Under the pieces are notes generated by a model, which saw only the letters and a list, made by a program, of their open reading frames with translations, ran no database searches and was not told the DNA's origin. Source: CAYWNA01 sp964459305 (GTDB lineage Bacteria > Planctomycetota > Planctomycetia > Pirellulales > Pirellulaceae). Taken from it: a DNA stretch of 11,368 nt. The DNA lies in contig CAYWNA010000352.1 in assembly GCA_964459305.1 (NCBI GenBank), forward strand, positions 1-11,368. Reading direction: 5' to 3'. The position numbers were made by a program, and so were the translations under genes. Of the stretch, positions 1 through 6,931 are shown one piece after another; the first letter of the stretch is position 1, and each line of letters opens with the position of its first letter.

Positions 1-22
1 GATTACGATTAAGAAGGGCCGG

Positions 23-340
23 TCATACGGTTACTGGGCTGTGAACGCTTACCATGATCATCGCTACGAAGACGAAGTTCTCTCCCATCCCCGGAGCCAA
101 CGCGATCGGGTACTTCGCGTAGAGGCCCATAATCAGAGTCGCCAGCGCCGATGCTATACACGTCGCCAACAGCACGGCATCGGGATCAAGACCGGTCGGG
201 TTGCCCGCGAAGTCCGTAGACAGGATTGCTGGCTGAAGAAACAGAATGTAGGCCATCGTCAGGAAGGTCGTCAGCCCCGCCGAAACCTCGCGGAGAACGC
301 TGGTCTGATGCTCAGTGAGTTGAAAGAAACGATCCAGCAT
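23..340 (-). pseudogene. NCS2/AzgA-type purine permease, N-terminal fragment ending in a premature stop
   Basis: The 105-residue product matches the start of AzgA-like adenine/guanine/hypoxanthine permeases, which are usually about 430 or more residues with 12 or more membrane segments. Visible segments are TM1 (about residues 21-40, containing TTFLTMAYILF), TM2 (about 55-75) and the beginning of a third after the family motif APGMGENF (82-89). Similarity fades after about residue 92; the last 13 residues look unrelated and run into TGA. Neither other frame of the same strand stays open through the last 60 bases, so a single frameshift does not restore it within view. The start is supported by GGGAGG six bases upstream. 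It lies 150 bp downstream of apt on the same strand, which fits uptake of purine bases for salvage. The lesion could be a deletion, an insertion at the break or an assembly error; the window edge hides the rest. Confidence 0.72.
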
Positions 341-414
341 TTCCAGCCTCCCTTACCTACCAAGGATAGTATGCCGCGGCCGGTTTAGAGTGACCGCTAG
401 AATACATCCTATAG

Positions 415-480
415 GCTGCCGGGGACAGGCTAAAGCCTGGACTCCAACAACCAGCCGCGGCATAGCGGCAGTACACGCTG
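415..480. repeat. Small palindromic intergenic repeat between apt and the permease fragment
   Basis: Two short hairpins stand side by side: CAGGCT/AGCCTG at 426-439 (6-bp arms, 2-nt loop) and GCCGC/GCGGC at 454-469 (5-bp arms, 6-nt loop). No T-run follows on the minus strand, so it is not a classical terminator for apt. The wording of the first hairpin is reminiscent of dispersed intergenic repeats in planctomycete genomes, which I recall but could not check. It might stabilise or separate the apt and permease parts of the transcript. Confidence 0.4.
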
Positions 481-490
481 CGATTGGGCT

Positions 491-1024
491 CTATTCTCCC
501 TCAAACTCGACTAAACTGAATACCTTGTAGCCTGCATCTTCGAGCTTTTTCTTGCCTCCAAGGTCCGGAAGATCGACAAGGAAACTGCATTCAATGATGT
601 CTCCGCCAAGTTGCCTGATCAGGTTGCAGGCGGCAAGAGCTGTACCTCCTGTCGCGACCAGATCGTCAACAAGCAGTATCTTGTCACCTTTCTTAATGGC
701 ATCTGTGTGCATCTCGATTTTGTCTTTTCCGTACTCCAGTTCATATTCTTCAGAAACCGTCTCCGCAGGCAGCTTGCCCGGTTTCCTTATGGGTACGAAA
801 CCGACGCCTAACTCGCGAGCCAAGATTGCGCCAGTGATAAAACCTCTGCTTTCAATACCGGCCACGACGTCAATCTGCACGCCCTCATATCTCTGAACCA
901 ACAGATCGATCGTGTGACTAAATCCAGGCCCATCTTTCAACAGCGTTGTAATATCCCTGAACATAATCCCATCCTTGGGCCAGTGGGGCACTGTCCTGAT
1001 CTTTGATTTCACAACTTTCGGCAT
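491..1024 (-). CDS. apt: Adenine phosphoribosyltransferase
   Basis: This cytoplasmic enzyme converts adenine plus PRPP into AMP plus pyrophosphate. The 177-residue length is typical for the family. Visible hallmarks are PHWPKDGIMFRDIT (13-26), the base-side segment GIESRGF (56-62), the flexible-loop region RKPGKLP (80-86) and the PRPP-binding loop ILLVDDLVATGGTA (116-129) with its paired aspartates. The start is supported by a purine-rich ribosome site (GGAAGG) about a dozen bases upstream. It is third in the same-strand order hpt, ade, apt, permease, 147 bp after ade, so it may have its own promoter. By hand count its GC over 541-960 is about 50%, against about 66% in a 300-base stretch of ade (1981-2280), which suggests a different origin or history. 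The sequence appears intact and the assignment is secure. Confidence 0.95.
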   Translation of the reverse strand: MPKVVKSKIRTVPHWPKDGIMFRDITTLLKDGPGFSHTIDLLVQRYEGVQIDVVAGIESRGFITGAILARELGVGFVPIRKPGKLPAETVSEEYELEYGKDKIEMHTDAIKKGDKILLVDDLVATGGTALAACNLIRQLGGDIIECSFLVDLPDLGGKKKLEDAGYKVFSLVEFEGE

Positions 1025-1084
1025 CTCTAATTCACCTTCCGTATTTCTGCAGTAAAAGGGTCCAGCGGTTCTTTGGCGACCACT

Positions 1085-1113
1085 ATTTTAGAGCTTCGAC
1101 GATTCGTTTCCTA
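1085..1113 (-). promoter_or_regulatory. Candidate sigma70-like promoter for apt
   Basis: On the minus strand, TAGGAA (1113-1108) and TAAAAT (1090-1085) are separated by 17 bases and lie about 60 bases before the apt start. The -10 box is good, but the -35 box matches consensus at only three of six positions. The 147-bp gap after ade makes a separate promoter reasonable, but this is weak evidence. Confidence 0.25.
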
Positions 1114-1117
1114 GATG

Positions 1118-1136
1118 AAATCCGCCCTTCGGACTT
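1118..1136 (-). terminator. Weak hairpin downstream of ade
   Basis: The minus-strand transcript can form a 7-bp stem, AAGUCCG with CGGAUUU, including one G-U pair and a 5-nt loop. It starts 36 bases after the ade stop. Only three U residues close it, so it would be at best a weak terminator or a processing/attenuation hairpin in the ade-apt gap. Confidence 0.25.
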
Positions 1137-1171
1137 GGTGCACAGGAGCATCAGGCGGCCGAGCACGGCCC

Positions 1172-2932
1172 TCAGGAGTAGCCGACGAATTCTTGGCTGC
1201 GGATGTCGAAGAGCCCATGGGCGGTTATCCGCAGTTCCGGAATGACCGGAAGGGCCAGAAACGACAACGTTCCAAAAGGGCAGGGCAACCTGCAGCCTAA
1301 ACCGGCCGCTCCCGCGCGCACCTGTTCGAGTTCCTGACGAACTGTCCGCGCGTCGGCCGCCGACATGAGCCCGGCCACGGGCAGGGGCAGTTCGGCCTGC
1401 ACTTGCCCATCGGCGACTACAACGAACCCGCCGCCGGTTCGCTCAAGCGCTGCCGCACAAACCGACATGTCGCGTGCGTTGGTGCCGGCGATGATCAAAT
1501 TGTGCGAATCGTGGGCGACCGACGAACCCAATGCGCCGTGGCGTTGAAAACGAAATCCGCCAACCAGGCCTAGTCCCAACCGTCCGCTCGCTCGGTGTCG
1601 TTCGATGCAGGCAATCATCGCAACGTCGTGCTCCGGTGAAAACACCCACGTACCGTCCTTGGAAGGAACGTCAGCGGTTTCGCGCACGGTGACGAACTGG
1701 TCGGGGACGATCCCTATGATGGGACACGATTTGCCGGAGGTTTCAAGCCGGAAGTCGTTTTCTGAAACAGCTCCCATGCGAACCGTGTTCTCCCAGGGAA
1801 CCGAGAGCGATGGCGCTGTCCAGAGACAAGTCCCATCGCATGCGACGATCCTCCCGTCGTGAATGACCAGCGTCGGCTGGAAGCGGTCGAGATCATCCAC
1901 TACGGCCAAATCAGCCCGATAGCCCGGTGCCACCGCCCCACGATCATCGAGGCCGTAGTGTCGCGCAGGAACCAGTGTGGCGTGGCGCACGGCGCGGGCC
2001 GGGGGCACGCCCGCAGCCACCACACGGCGAAGCAGCCCATTGATGTGGCCCCGCTCGGCCAGATCGCCGGGCAATAGATCGTCGCTGGCGAGAGACCAGT
2101 CGCCCAGCTTGTCTTCCACGATCAGCGGCAGCAGTGTATCCAAATTCCGTTCACTGGAACCTTCGCGCACTTGGACCATCATGCCCAACGCCGCTTTCTG
2201 GGACGCCTCTTCGGCCGTGGTTGACTCGTGGTCGGACCGGATTCCGGCAGCGGCGTACGTCACCAGCGGTTGCCCCGTCAAACCGGGCGCGTGCCCGTCA
2301 ACCGCAACCGAACGTCTCTGTGCCGCCAGGACTTTCGTCAGCACCGACGGACGCGCGTCCAGCACGGCAGGGAAGTCCATCACCTCGGCCAGCCCGATCA
2401 CTCGATCCAGGTCCAGGAGTTGTTCGACTGCCGCAGCGTCCAGCCTCGCTCCGGCGTCCTCCCAGTCAACTGCCGGCACACAGGAGGGCGCCATGAAGAA
2501 GACATCCATCGGGAGACCTTCACTGGCAGCCAACAACATCTCGATGCCCGGCACGCCCATCACGTTGGCGATCTCGTGGGGATCGGCCACAATCGCTGCC
2601 GTTCCATGTGGTGCGACGGCGCTGGCCAATTCCGCCGGCAACAGCAATGTACTCTCCAGGTGCATGTGGGCATCGATCAGTCCCGGCAAGATCGCTTGAC
2701 CGTCCAAAGAGACCTTCTCGCGGGCTTCCCACTCGAAAGGTCCGACGCCAGCAATGAAGCCGTCGGCCACAATCACGTTGGCCAGCTCGACCTGCCCGGT
2801 AAACACATTGACGACTTTGCCGCCGGCCAGCAGTAGGTCGCCGGCCTCCTGACCTCGTGCCACGCGGATGCGGCGCTTCAGAAGCTGAAAACCAGATCCG
2901 TCCTTTTGCTCAGGAGTCGTGTGGTTGGTCAT
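1172..2932 (-). CDS. ade: Adenine deaminase
   Basis: This enzyme hydrolyses adenine to hypoxanthine and ammonia and belongs to the amidohydrolase superfamily. Its 586 residues match full-length Ade enzymes such as that of E. coli (588). Motifs in order are the metal-binding DAHMHLEST (87-95), ADPHEIANV (116-124), GLAEVM (180-185), DGHAPGL (212-218), SDHEST (233-238), SDDLLP (283-288), which carries the expected metal-ligand aspartate, and AHDSHN (473-478) in the C-terminal domain. The residue after the SDD pair is Leu where the E. coli enzyme has Arg; this may be ordinary variation. The ATG start overlaps the end of hpt by 23 bases, implying translational coupling; no strong separate Shine-Dalgarno is seen. 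Its product is the substrate of Hpt, which fits the pairing. Confidence 0.95.
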   Translation of the reverse strand: MTNHTTPEQKDGSGFQLLKRRIRVARGQEAGDLLLAGGKVVNVFTGQVELANVIVADGFIAGVGPFEWEAREKVSLDGQAILPGLIDAHMHLESTLLLPAELASAVAPHGTAAIVADPHEIANVMGVPGIEMLLAASEGLPMDVFFMAPSCVPAVDWEDAGARLDAAAVEQLLDLDRVIGLAEVMDFPAVLDARPSVLTKVLAAQRRSVAVDGHAPGLTGQPLVTYAAAGIRSDHESTTAEEASQKAALGMMVQVREGSSERNLDTLLPLIVEDKLGDWSLASDDLLPGDLAERGHINGLLRRVVAAGVPPARAVRHATLVPARHYGLDDRGAVAPGYRADLAVVDDLDRFQPTLVIHDGRIVACDGTCLWTAPSLSVPWENTVRMGAVSENDFRLETSGKSCPIIGIVPDQFVTVRETADVPSKDGTWVFSPEHDVAMIACIERHRASGRLGLGLVGGFRFQRHGALGSSVAHDSHNLIIAGTNARDMSVCAAALERTGGGFVVVADGQVQAELPLPVAGLMSAADARTVRQELEQVRAGAAGLGCRLPCPFGTLSFLALPVIPELRITAHGLFDIRSQEFVGYS

Positions 2933-3470
2933 CAGAACTCACATGGCCCACAAAAGGAAGTTCGCGATACTGCTCGGCGCAATCCAGGCCGTAGCCGACG
3001 ACGAAATGATCGGGAATCTCGAAACCGCAGTAGTCGGGATCCCTTTCCACTTGACGACGAGACGGCTTGTCCAAAAGCACACACAGTCGCAAACTGGCGG
3101 GGTTCTTCTCGCGCAGGTGGTCCATCAACCACGAGACGGAAATGCCCGTATCGACGATGTCATCCACGACCAGCACGTGCGTATCCTCAACGGATTCGGT
3201 TATGTCCAATAGCAGTTTCGGCTCGCCACTGGTCACCGTGCCCACCCCGTAGCTGGTCACGCGAACGAAATCGCAGCGGATTGGGATGTTCAGTTGTCGT
3301 ACCAAGTCGGCCATAAGGACCCAAGCACCCTTGAGTACACCAACAACGAGCAGTTGTTTACCGGCGTAGTCGGCCGAGATTCGTTCAGCCAACTCCCCAA
3401 CTCGCCGGGCGATCTGCTCGGCAGGAATCTCGCACGCAACGCCGTTGGGAAGTTCGCCTCTGCTGGACAT
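2910..3470 (-). CDS. hpt: Hypoxanthine (guanine) phosphoribosyltransferase
   Basis: The enzyme joins hypoxanthine, and probably guanine, to PRPP to give IMP or GMP in the cytoplasm. The 186-residue length is normal. Visible motifs are VGVLKGA (43-49), the flexible-loop segment VRVTSYG (69-75), the PRPP loop VLVVDDIVDTGIS (99-111) with two aspartates, and the C-terminal purine and pyrophosphate contacts around VVGYGLDCAEQYRELPFVG. The ATG has GGAG seven bases upstream. It is the first gene of the minus-strand purine cluster and its 3' end overlaps ade by 23 bases, so the adenine-to-hypoxanthine-to-IMP route is encoded as a coupled pair. The upstream 116 bp are shared with the divergent beta-helix gene. 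No sign of damage. Confidence 0.95.
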   Translation of the reverse strand: MSSRGELPNGVACEIPAEQIARRVGELAERISADYAGKQLLVVGVLKGAWVLMADLVRQLNIPIRCDFVRVTSYGVGTVTSGEPKLLLDITESVEDTHVLVVDDIVDTGISVSWLMDHLREKNPASLRLCVLLDKPSRRQVERDPDYCGFEIPDHFVVGYGLDCAEQYRELPFVGHVSSDDQPHDS

Positions 3471-3471
3471 A

Positions 3472-3498
3472 TTGTTACTCCATTCAATTCAGTACAAT
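3472..3498 (+). promoter_or_regulatory. Candidate promoter for the plus-strand beta-helix gene in the divergent hpt region
   Basis: TTGTTA (3472-3477) and TACAAT (3493-3498) lie in sigma70-like order about 90 bases before the beta-helix start. The spacing is 15 bases, slightly short. The 116-bp region must also carry the hpt promoter on the other strand, where I find no convincing boxes. Confidence 0.3.
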
Positions 3499-3586
3499 GT
3501 TCATGTTACCAAAATCGTCCTGCCCATGGGATATGCAGTATCACCCACGTCGCGATTTCCCCGCCGTTTCAAGAGGAGTGACCACG

Positions 3587-5470
3587 ATGCGAGCAAGAGT
3601 GTTTCTGACCTTGATGTTGGCCGGCCTTCCGATTTTGGCTTGTGCAGCCGATGCTGCCGACTTTTTCGTTGCAGTTGACGGCAAGGACGAGAACCCCGGC
3701 ACGCAGGAAAAACCATTCGCTACGATCGACCGCGCGCGGATCGCGGTACGTGAACTCGTTGCCGCGGGCCTGGTGCGAAACATCACGGTCGCGATCCGAG
3801 GCGGTACCTACCGTATCGCCGGACCGATTGTGTTTGGCTCCGAAGATGGCGGAACGGACCGGTTCAGCATCACGTACAGAGCGTTTCCCGGCGAGAAACC
3901 GCTCTTCAGCGGCGGTCGTGCAATCACCGGTTGGAAGGCCGGCAGCGATGGCATCTGGACGGTCGAACTGCCCGATGTGAAGGCCGGCCGGTGGACGTTC
4001 CGCCAACTTTTCGTGGATGGTCGGCGTGCTTGTCGCGCCCGTGACCCAAACGAAGGCTACTTCCGCGTCGAAAAAGTGGGGGCCGATCGTCGCACCAACT
4101 TTCAGTTCCGCGAGGGAGATCTTCGTTCGTACGGTGACGTCCAGAACGTGGAGTTGGTGTTCCTGCACGACTGGTCCATCACGCGAGTACCGGTCAAATC
4201 GATCGACGGGCAGAACCGCACGCTGACCGTCCAGCATCAAGTAGGCGGGCCGGGAAGTTGGACAAACATGGATTGGTTCGAAAAGCAGCCGCGGTATTAC
4301 TTAGAAAACTCGTCTGAGTTCCTCGACTTGCCAGGCGAGTGGCACCTGGATTGCACGAGTGGCGTGCTGAGCTACCGTCCACGCGCTGGCGAGAAACTCG
4401 GCGAAGTCGAAGCCATAGCTCCGGTTGCCAGGCAATTTTTTGTGGTTCGAGGCGACGCCGAAAAGAACCACCCCGTGCGCAACCTGCACTTCATCGGCCT
4501 GCGTCTTGAACATGCCGGCTGGAGTCCGCCGCAGGGCGTCTACTGGGGGCGCCAGGCATGCACCTACTGGACACCGAGCACGCTCGCGACGGGCCGAAGG
4601 CACGAGGCGGCCGATCCGGCCGCCGTGCAATTCGACTTGACCCACTCGTGCAGCTTCGAGGATGGTCGGGTCATGCACGTCGGCGCGTCGGGCATTTGGT
4701 TCGGCCGCAGTTGTCAGGACAATCGCGTGGTCGGCACAGTCGTGTCGGACGCCGGCGGCAATGGAATCATGATCGGCGAAGGTCAGGTGCGAAACGTTGG
4801 CGAGGAGCCGTGGTGGGAAGTGGCGTCGGAACAAGCGGCGGTTCGGAACACCGTGACGAACAACGTTGTGGAACGATGCGGCCAGGAACTGTTCGGCGCG
4901 GTTGGAATTTGGGTCGGGCTGGCCGGCAAAACAACCGTGTCGCACAACGAAGTGCGGAATCAGCCCTACACTGGTATCTCAATTGGCTGGATGTGGTGGA
5001 ACCCGCGGTCGCGTCCGGAGCCGCGGAAGACTCCATGCGAGCAGACGTTGGTGGCCGACAACCACATTCATCACATCATGCTCACTCTATCGGATGGCGG
5101 CGGGATCTACTCGCTGGGTTCTCAGCCCGGTTCAGCGTTACGCGGGAACTTGATTCACGATGTCCCAGCCAATGTCGGCCGCGCCGAGAGCAACGGCATG
5201 TTCCTGGACCAGGGAACGGGCGAATTTGTGATCGAACAGAATGTAATCTACAACGTTCCCCGTTCGCCTCTGCGTTTCCACAAAGGCTGGAAGAACTTGG
5301 TCCGCGACAATGTGTTGGAGGTACGGCCAGGAATCCCTACGGTGCGCTATAACGATACGCGCACCGAGCGGGTCGCACTGGAGAACAACACCGTCGTCGA
5401 GAAAGTGCCGACTGAGGTATTGGAAAAGGCCCGCAGTCGCGCAGGGCTCGAACCCGCATATCGCCGGTGA
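3587..5470 (+). CDS. Exported right-handed parallel beta-helix protein, GH141-like
   Basis: The reading frame is open from 3497, but the ATG at 3587 is preferred: AAGAGGAG lies eight bases upstream and it begins a signal peptide (MRARVFLTLMLAGLPILACAADA). ILAC at 16-19 could also be a lipobox. The mature part starts with DFFVAVDGKDENPGT (25-39), GGTYRI and the FPGEKPLFSGGRAITGW segment, then continues into many beta-helix turns (GASGIWFG, GGNGIMIGEG, TGISIGW, DGGGIYSLGS, NGMFLDQG) and ends with a characteristic GLEPAYRR tail. The 627-residue length and both ends look complete. This layout matches proteins related to CAZy GH141, whose studied members include an alpha-L-fucosidase and a xylanase; substrate cannot be predicted here. 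A damaged paralogue lies tail to tail, 3 bp beyond its stop. A polysaccharide lyase-like role is a less likely alternative. Confidence 0.8.
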   Translation: MRARVFLTLMLAGLPILACAADAADFFVAVDGKDENPGTQEKPFATIDRARIAVRELVAAGLVRNITVAIRGGTYRIAGPIVFGSEDGGTDRFSITYRAFPGEKPLFSGGRAITGWKAGSDGIWTVELPDVKAGRWTFRQLFVDGRRACRARDPNEGYFRVEKVGADRRTNFQFREGDLRSYGDVQNVELVFLHDWSITRVPVKSIDGQNRTLTVQHQVGGPGSWTNMDWFEKQPRYYLENSSEFLDLPGEWHLDCTSGVLSYRPRAGEKLGEVEAIAPVARQFFVVRGDAEKNHPVRNLHFIGLRLEHAGWSPPQGVYWGRQACTYWTPSTLATGRRHEAADPAAVQFDLTHSCSFEDGRVMHVGASGIWFGRSCQDNRVVGTVVSDAGGNGIMIGEGQVRNVGEEPWWEVASEQAAVRNTVTNNVVERCGQELFGAVGIWVGLAGKTTVSHNEVRNQPYTGISIGWMWWNPRSRPEPRKTPCEQTLVADNHIHHIMLTLSDGGGIYSLGSQPGSALRGNLIHDVPANVGRAESNGMFLDQGTGEFVIEQNVIYNVPRSPLRFHKGWKNLVRDNVLEVRPGIPTVRYNDTRTERVALENNTVVEKVPTEVLEKARSRAGLEPAYRR

Positions 5471-5473
5471 CTG

Positions 5474-6760
5474 TCACCCACGGGGCCGGGCACAATACCG
5501 TTGATGATCAACGACAGCTGCGTGACATCGATCTCCATCGCGTTGCTGCCCGTCCAACATCTTTTGGCCCAACTCGGGATCACCTGCGCAAAAGTAGATG
5601 TTGTAATCGGTGTCGGCATCCTTGGATCGTGCCAGTTTTCTACCTCGTCGATCCTCGGTCAACCGATAACGCTCCCCATGCATGAAGGTCAGTCCCCGGA
5701 AGCGTAGATTCCGGATCGGCTCGTCCTTTGGCCCGTTTTTGTTGATTGTGCCCTCGACGCGGACCAGCTCCCGCAGTTCGGGCGCCATGACACCTTGGGG
5801 AGCATCCCCACCCCGCGGCCACAGGTAGAGCTTGCCTGCCTTTGCATTCAGTACCCACTCACCCGGTTCGTCGAGTTCCTTGAGCACATTCTCGACCCAG
5901 CAGTTTTCGGTTGTGTTCAGGAAATGGAGTTTGTTCATCGCGTAGGTCGCGTCGATCGCCGTGCGGGCAATCCGCACTTTTTCATCGACCGACTCCAATC
6001 GCAAGATATTCACAATCCAGGCGTGATGCGGACGAATGACGATCTCCACGTCTTCCAGGTTTGGCCAGTTCTTCAACCTGCCGCCAGGAAAACGGAGAAC
6101 ATTGCTCTTTCCACCCGGCAACGGAATAAACCCCGCCGACCGCGCACGCGGCAGCAGGCCCTCGGCGTCATATAGTGTGAAAAAGCGATGCGGAACGTCC
6201 GCCGCCCAGACGTTTCCAGATGCCTCCTTCGGCAGGCCCGGAAGGCTGGCGGTTACCTTTTTCCAACCAGTGATCGGTCGGCCCGAACTGAACACCGGCT
6301 TTTCGCCGGGATAGGCTGCATAGGTAACGCTCCAATCGCCTTCTCCTGAATCCTCCAGGCCGAACACAACCGTTTCCTTCAGCCGGTACAGTCCTTTGCG
6401 AATGAGAACGACCACGTCTCTTTTCAACGAGTTTCGCTTCAACTCTCGAACAGCGTCTCTCACGCGAGCCAACGTGGCGAATGGACCATCTGAAGACTGA
6501 GTGTTGGCGACCGGCAATGTGCCCGACCAGCGATCATCCCCATCGACAGCAACATAGAAATCCGCATTCACAGGGCGGCTGGGCCGCCAACCAAATGCGG
6601 GCTGCCGCTCGGTTGGCGATGGCCCGCTCCCGTTGGTCGCTGACTTTGTCAAAGAATTAACGATCCTGGACATTGGTAGTACAGAAGGCTCCGAGGCAGC
6701 GGACAAGCATCCGATACCAAGCAAAGCAATCAATGCAACAATGCCGCGTATGTTGTGCAT
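5474..6760 (-). CDS. Truncated GH141-like beta-helix paralogue
   Basis: The frame is open back to 6928, but ATG at 6760 begins a plausible signal peptide (MHNIRGIVALIALLGIGCLSAAS), giving 428 residues. After a low-complexity linker (about 24-66) the protein aligns by eye with the plus-strand beta-helix gene: DFYVAVDGDD (67 onwards), PFATLARVRDAVREL, VFGLEDSGEGDWSVTY, YPGEKPVFSSGRPITGWK, DEPGEWVLNAKAGKLYLWPRGG, IRNLRFRGLTF. Past the equivalent of about residue 370 of the intact copy, the repeated beta-helix turns that carry function in this family are missing. A segment KDADTDYNIYFCAGDP follows and resembles what I recall near the C-terminus of such proteins, so an internal deletion plus loss of the 3' end is possible. 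The stop is 3 bp from the convergent gene's stop. Probably non-functional, though the ORF is unbroken. Confidence 0.68.
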   Translation of the reverse strand: MHNIRGIVALIALLGIGCLSAASEPSVLPMSRIVNSLTKSATNGSGPSPTERQPAFGWRPSRPVNADFYVAVDGDDRWSGTLPVANTQSSDGPFATLARVRDAVRELKRNSLKRDVVVLIRKGLYRLKETVVFGLEDSGEGDWSVTYAAYPGEKPVFSSGRPITGWKKVTASLPGLPKEASGNVWAADVPHRFFTLYDAEGLLPRARSAGFIPLPGGKSNVLRFPGGRLKNWPNLEDVEIVIRPHHAWIVNILRLESVDEKVRIARTAIDATYAMNKLHFLNTTENCWVENVLKELDEPGEWVLNAKAGKLYLWPRGGDAPQGVMAPELRELVRVEGTINKNGPKDEPIRNLRFRGLTFMHGERYRLTEDRRGRKLARSKDADTDYNIYFCAGDPELGQKMLDGQQRDGDRCHAAVVDHQRYCARPRG

Positions 6761-6931
6761 TACTATTCTGTCCCCGTATTCTTGAGTGTGTCGCCAACAG
6801 GCTTCCTTTAACGTTGCGAGTGAAGCTGATTCTAGGACGGTAGCGGCTATTCCGAGCATGACGGCGAGATTACAGCGTCGACGGCACACAACAAGGTCCT
6901 TTCTTCTTCCGACATTGGGTTCGCGCAAGAA

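Noticed and set aside
426..439. Intrinsic terminator for apt
   Set aside because: The stem is only 6 bp and no U-tract follows on the minus strand.
1977..2699. 240-codon plus-strand ORF over ade
   Set aside because: It is antisense to a well-conserved adenine deaminase and has Ser/Pro/Arg-rich composition typical of a GC-rich shadow frame.
4558..5352. 264-codon plus-strand ORF inside the beta-helix gene
   Set aside because: It is an Arg-rich out-of-frame shadow of the intact beta-helix protein.
6761..6928. N-terminal extension of the truncated beta-helix gene to 6928
   Set aside because: The added 56 residues are not signal-like or family-like, while ATG at 6760 directly begins a signal peptide.
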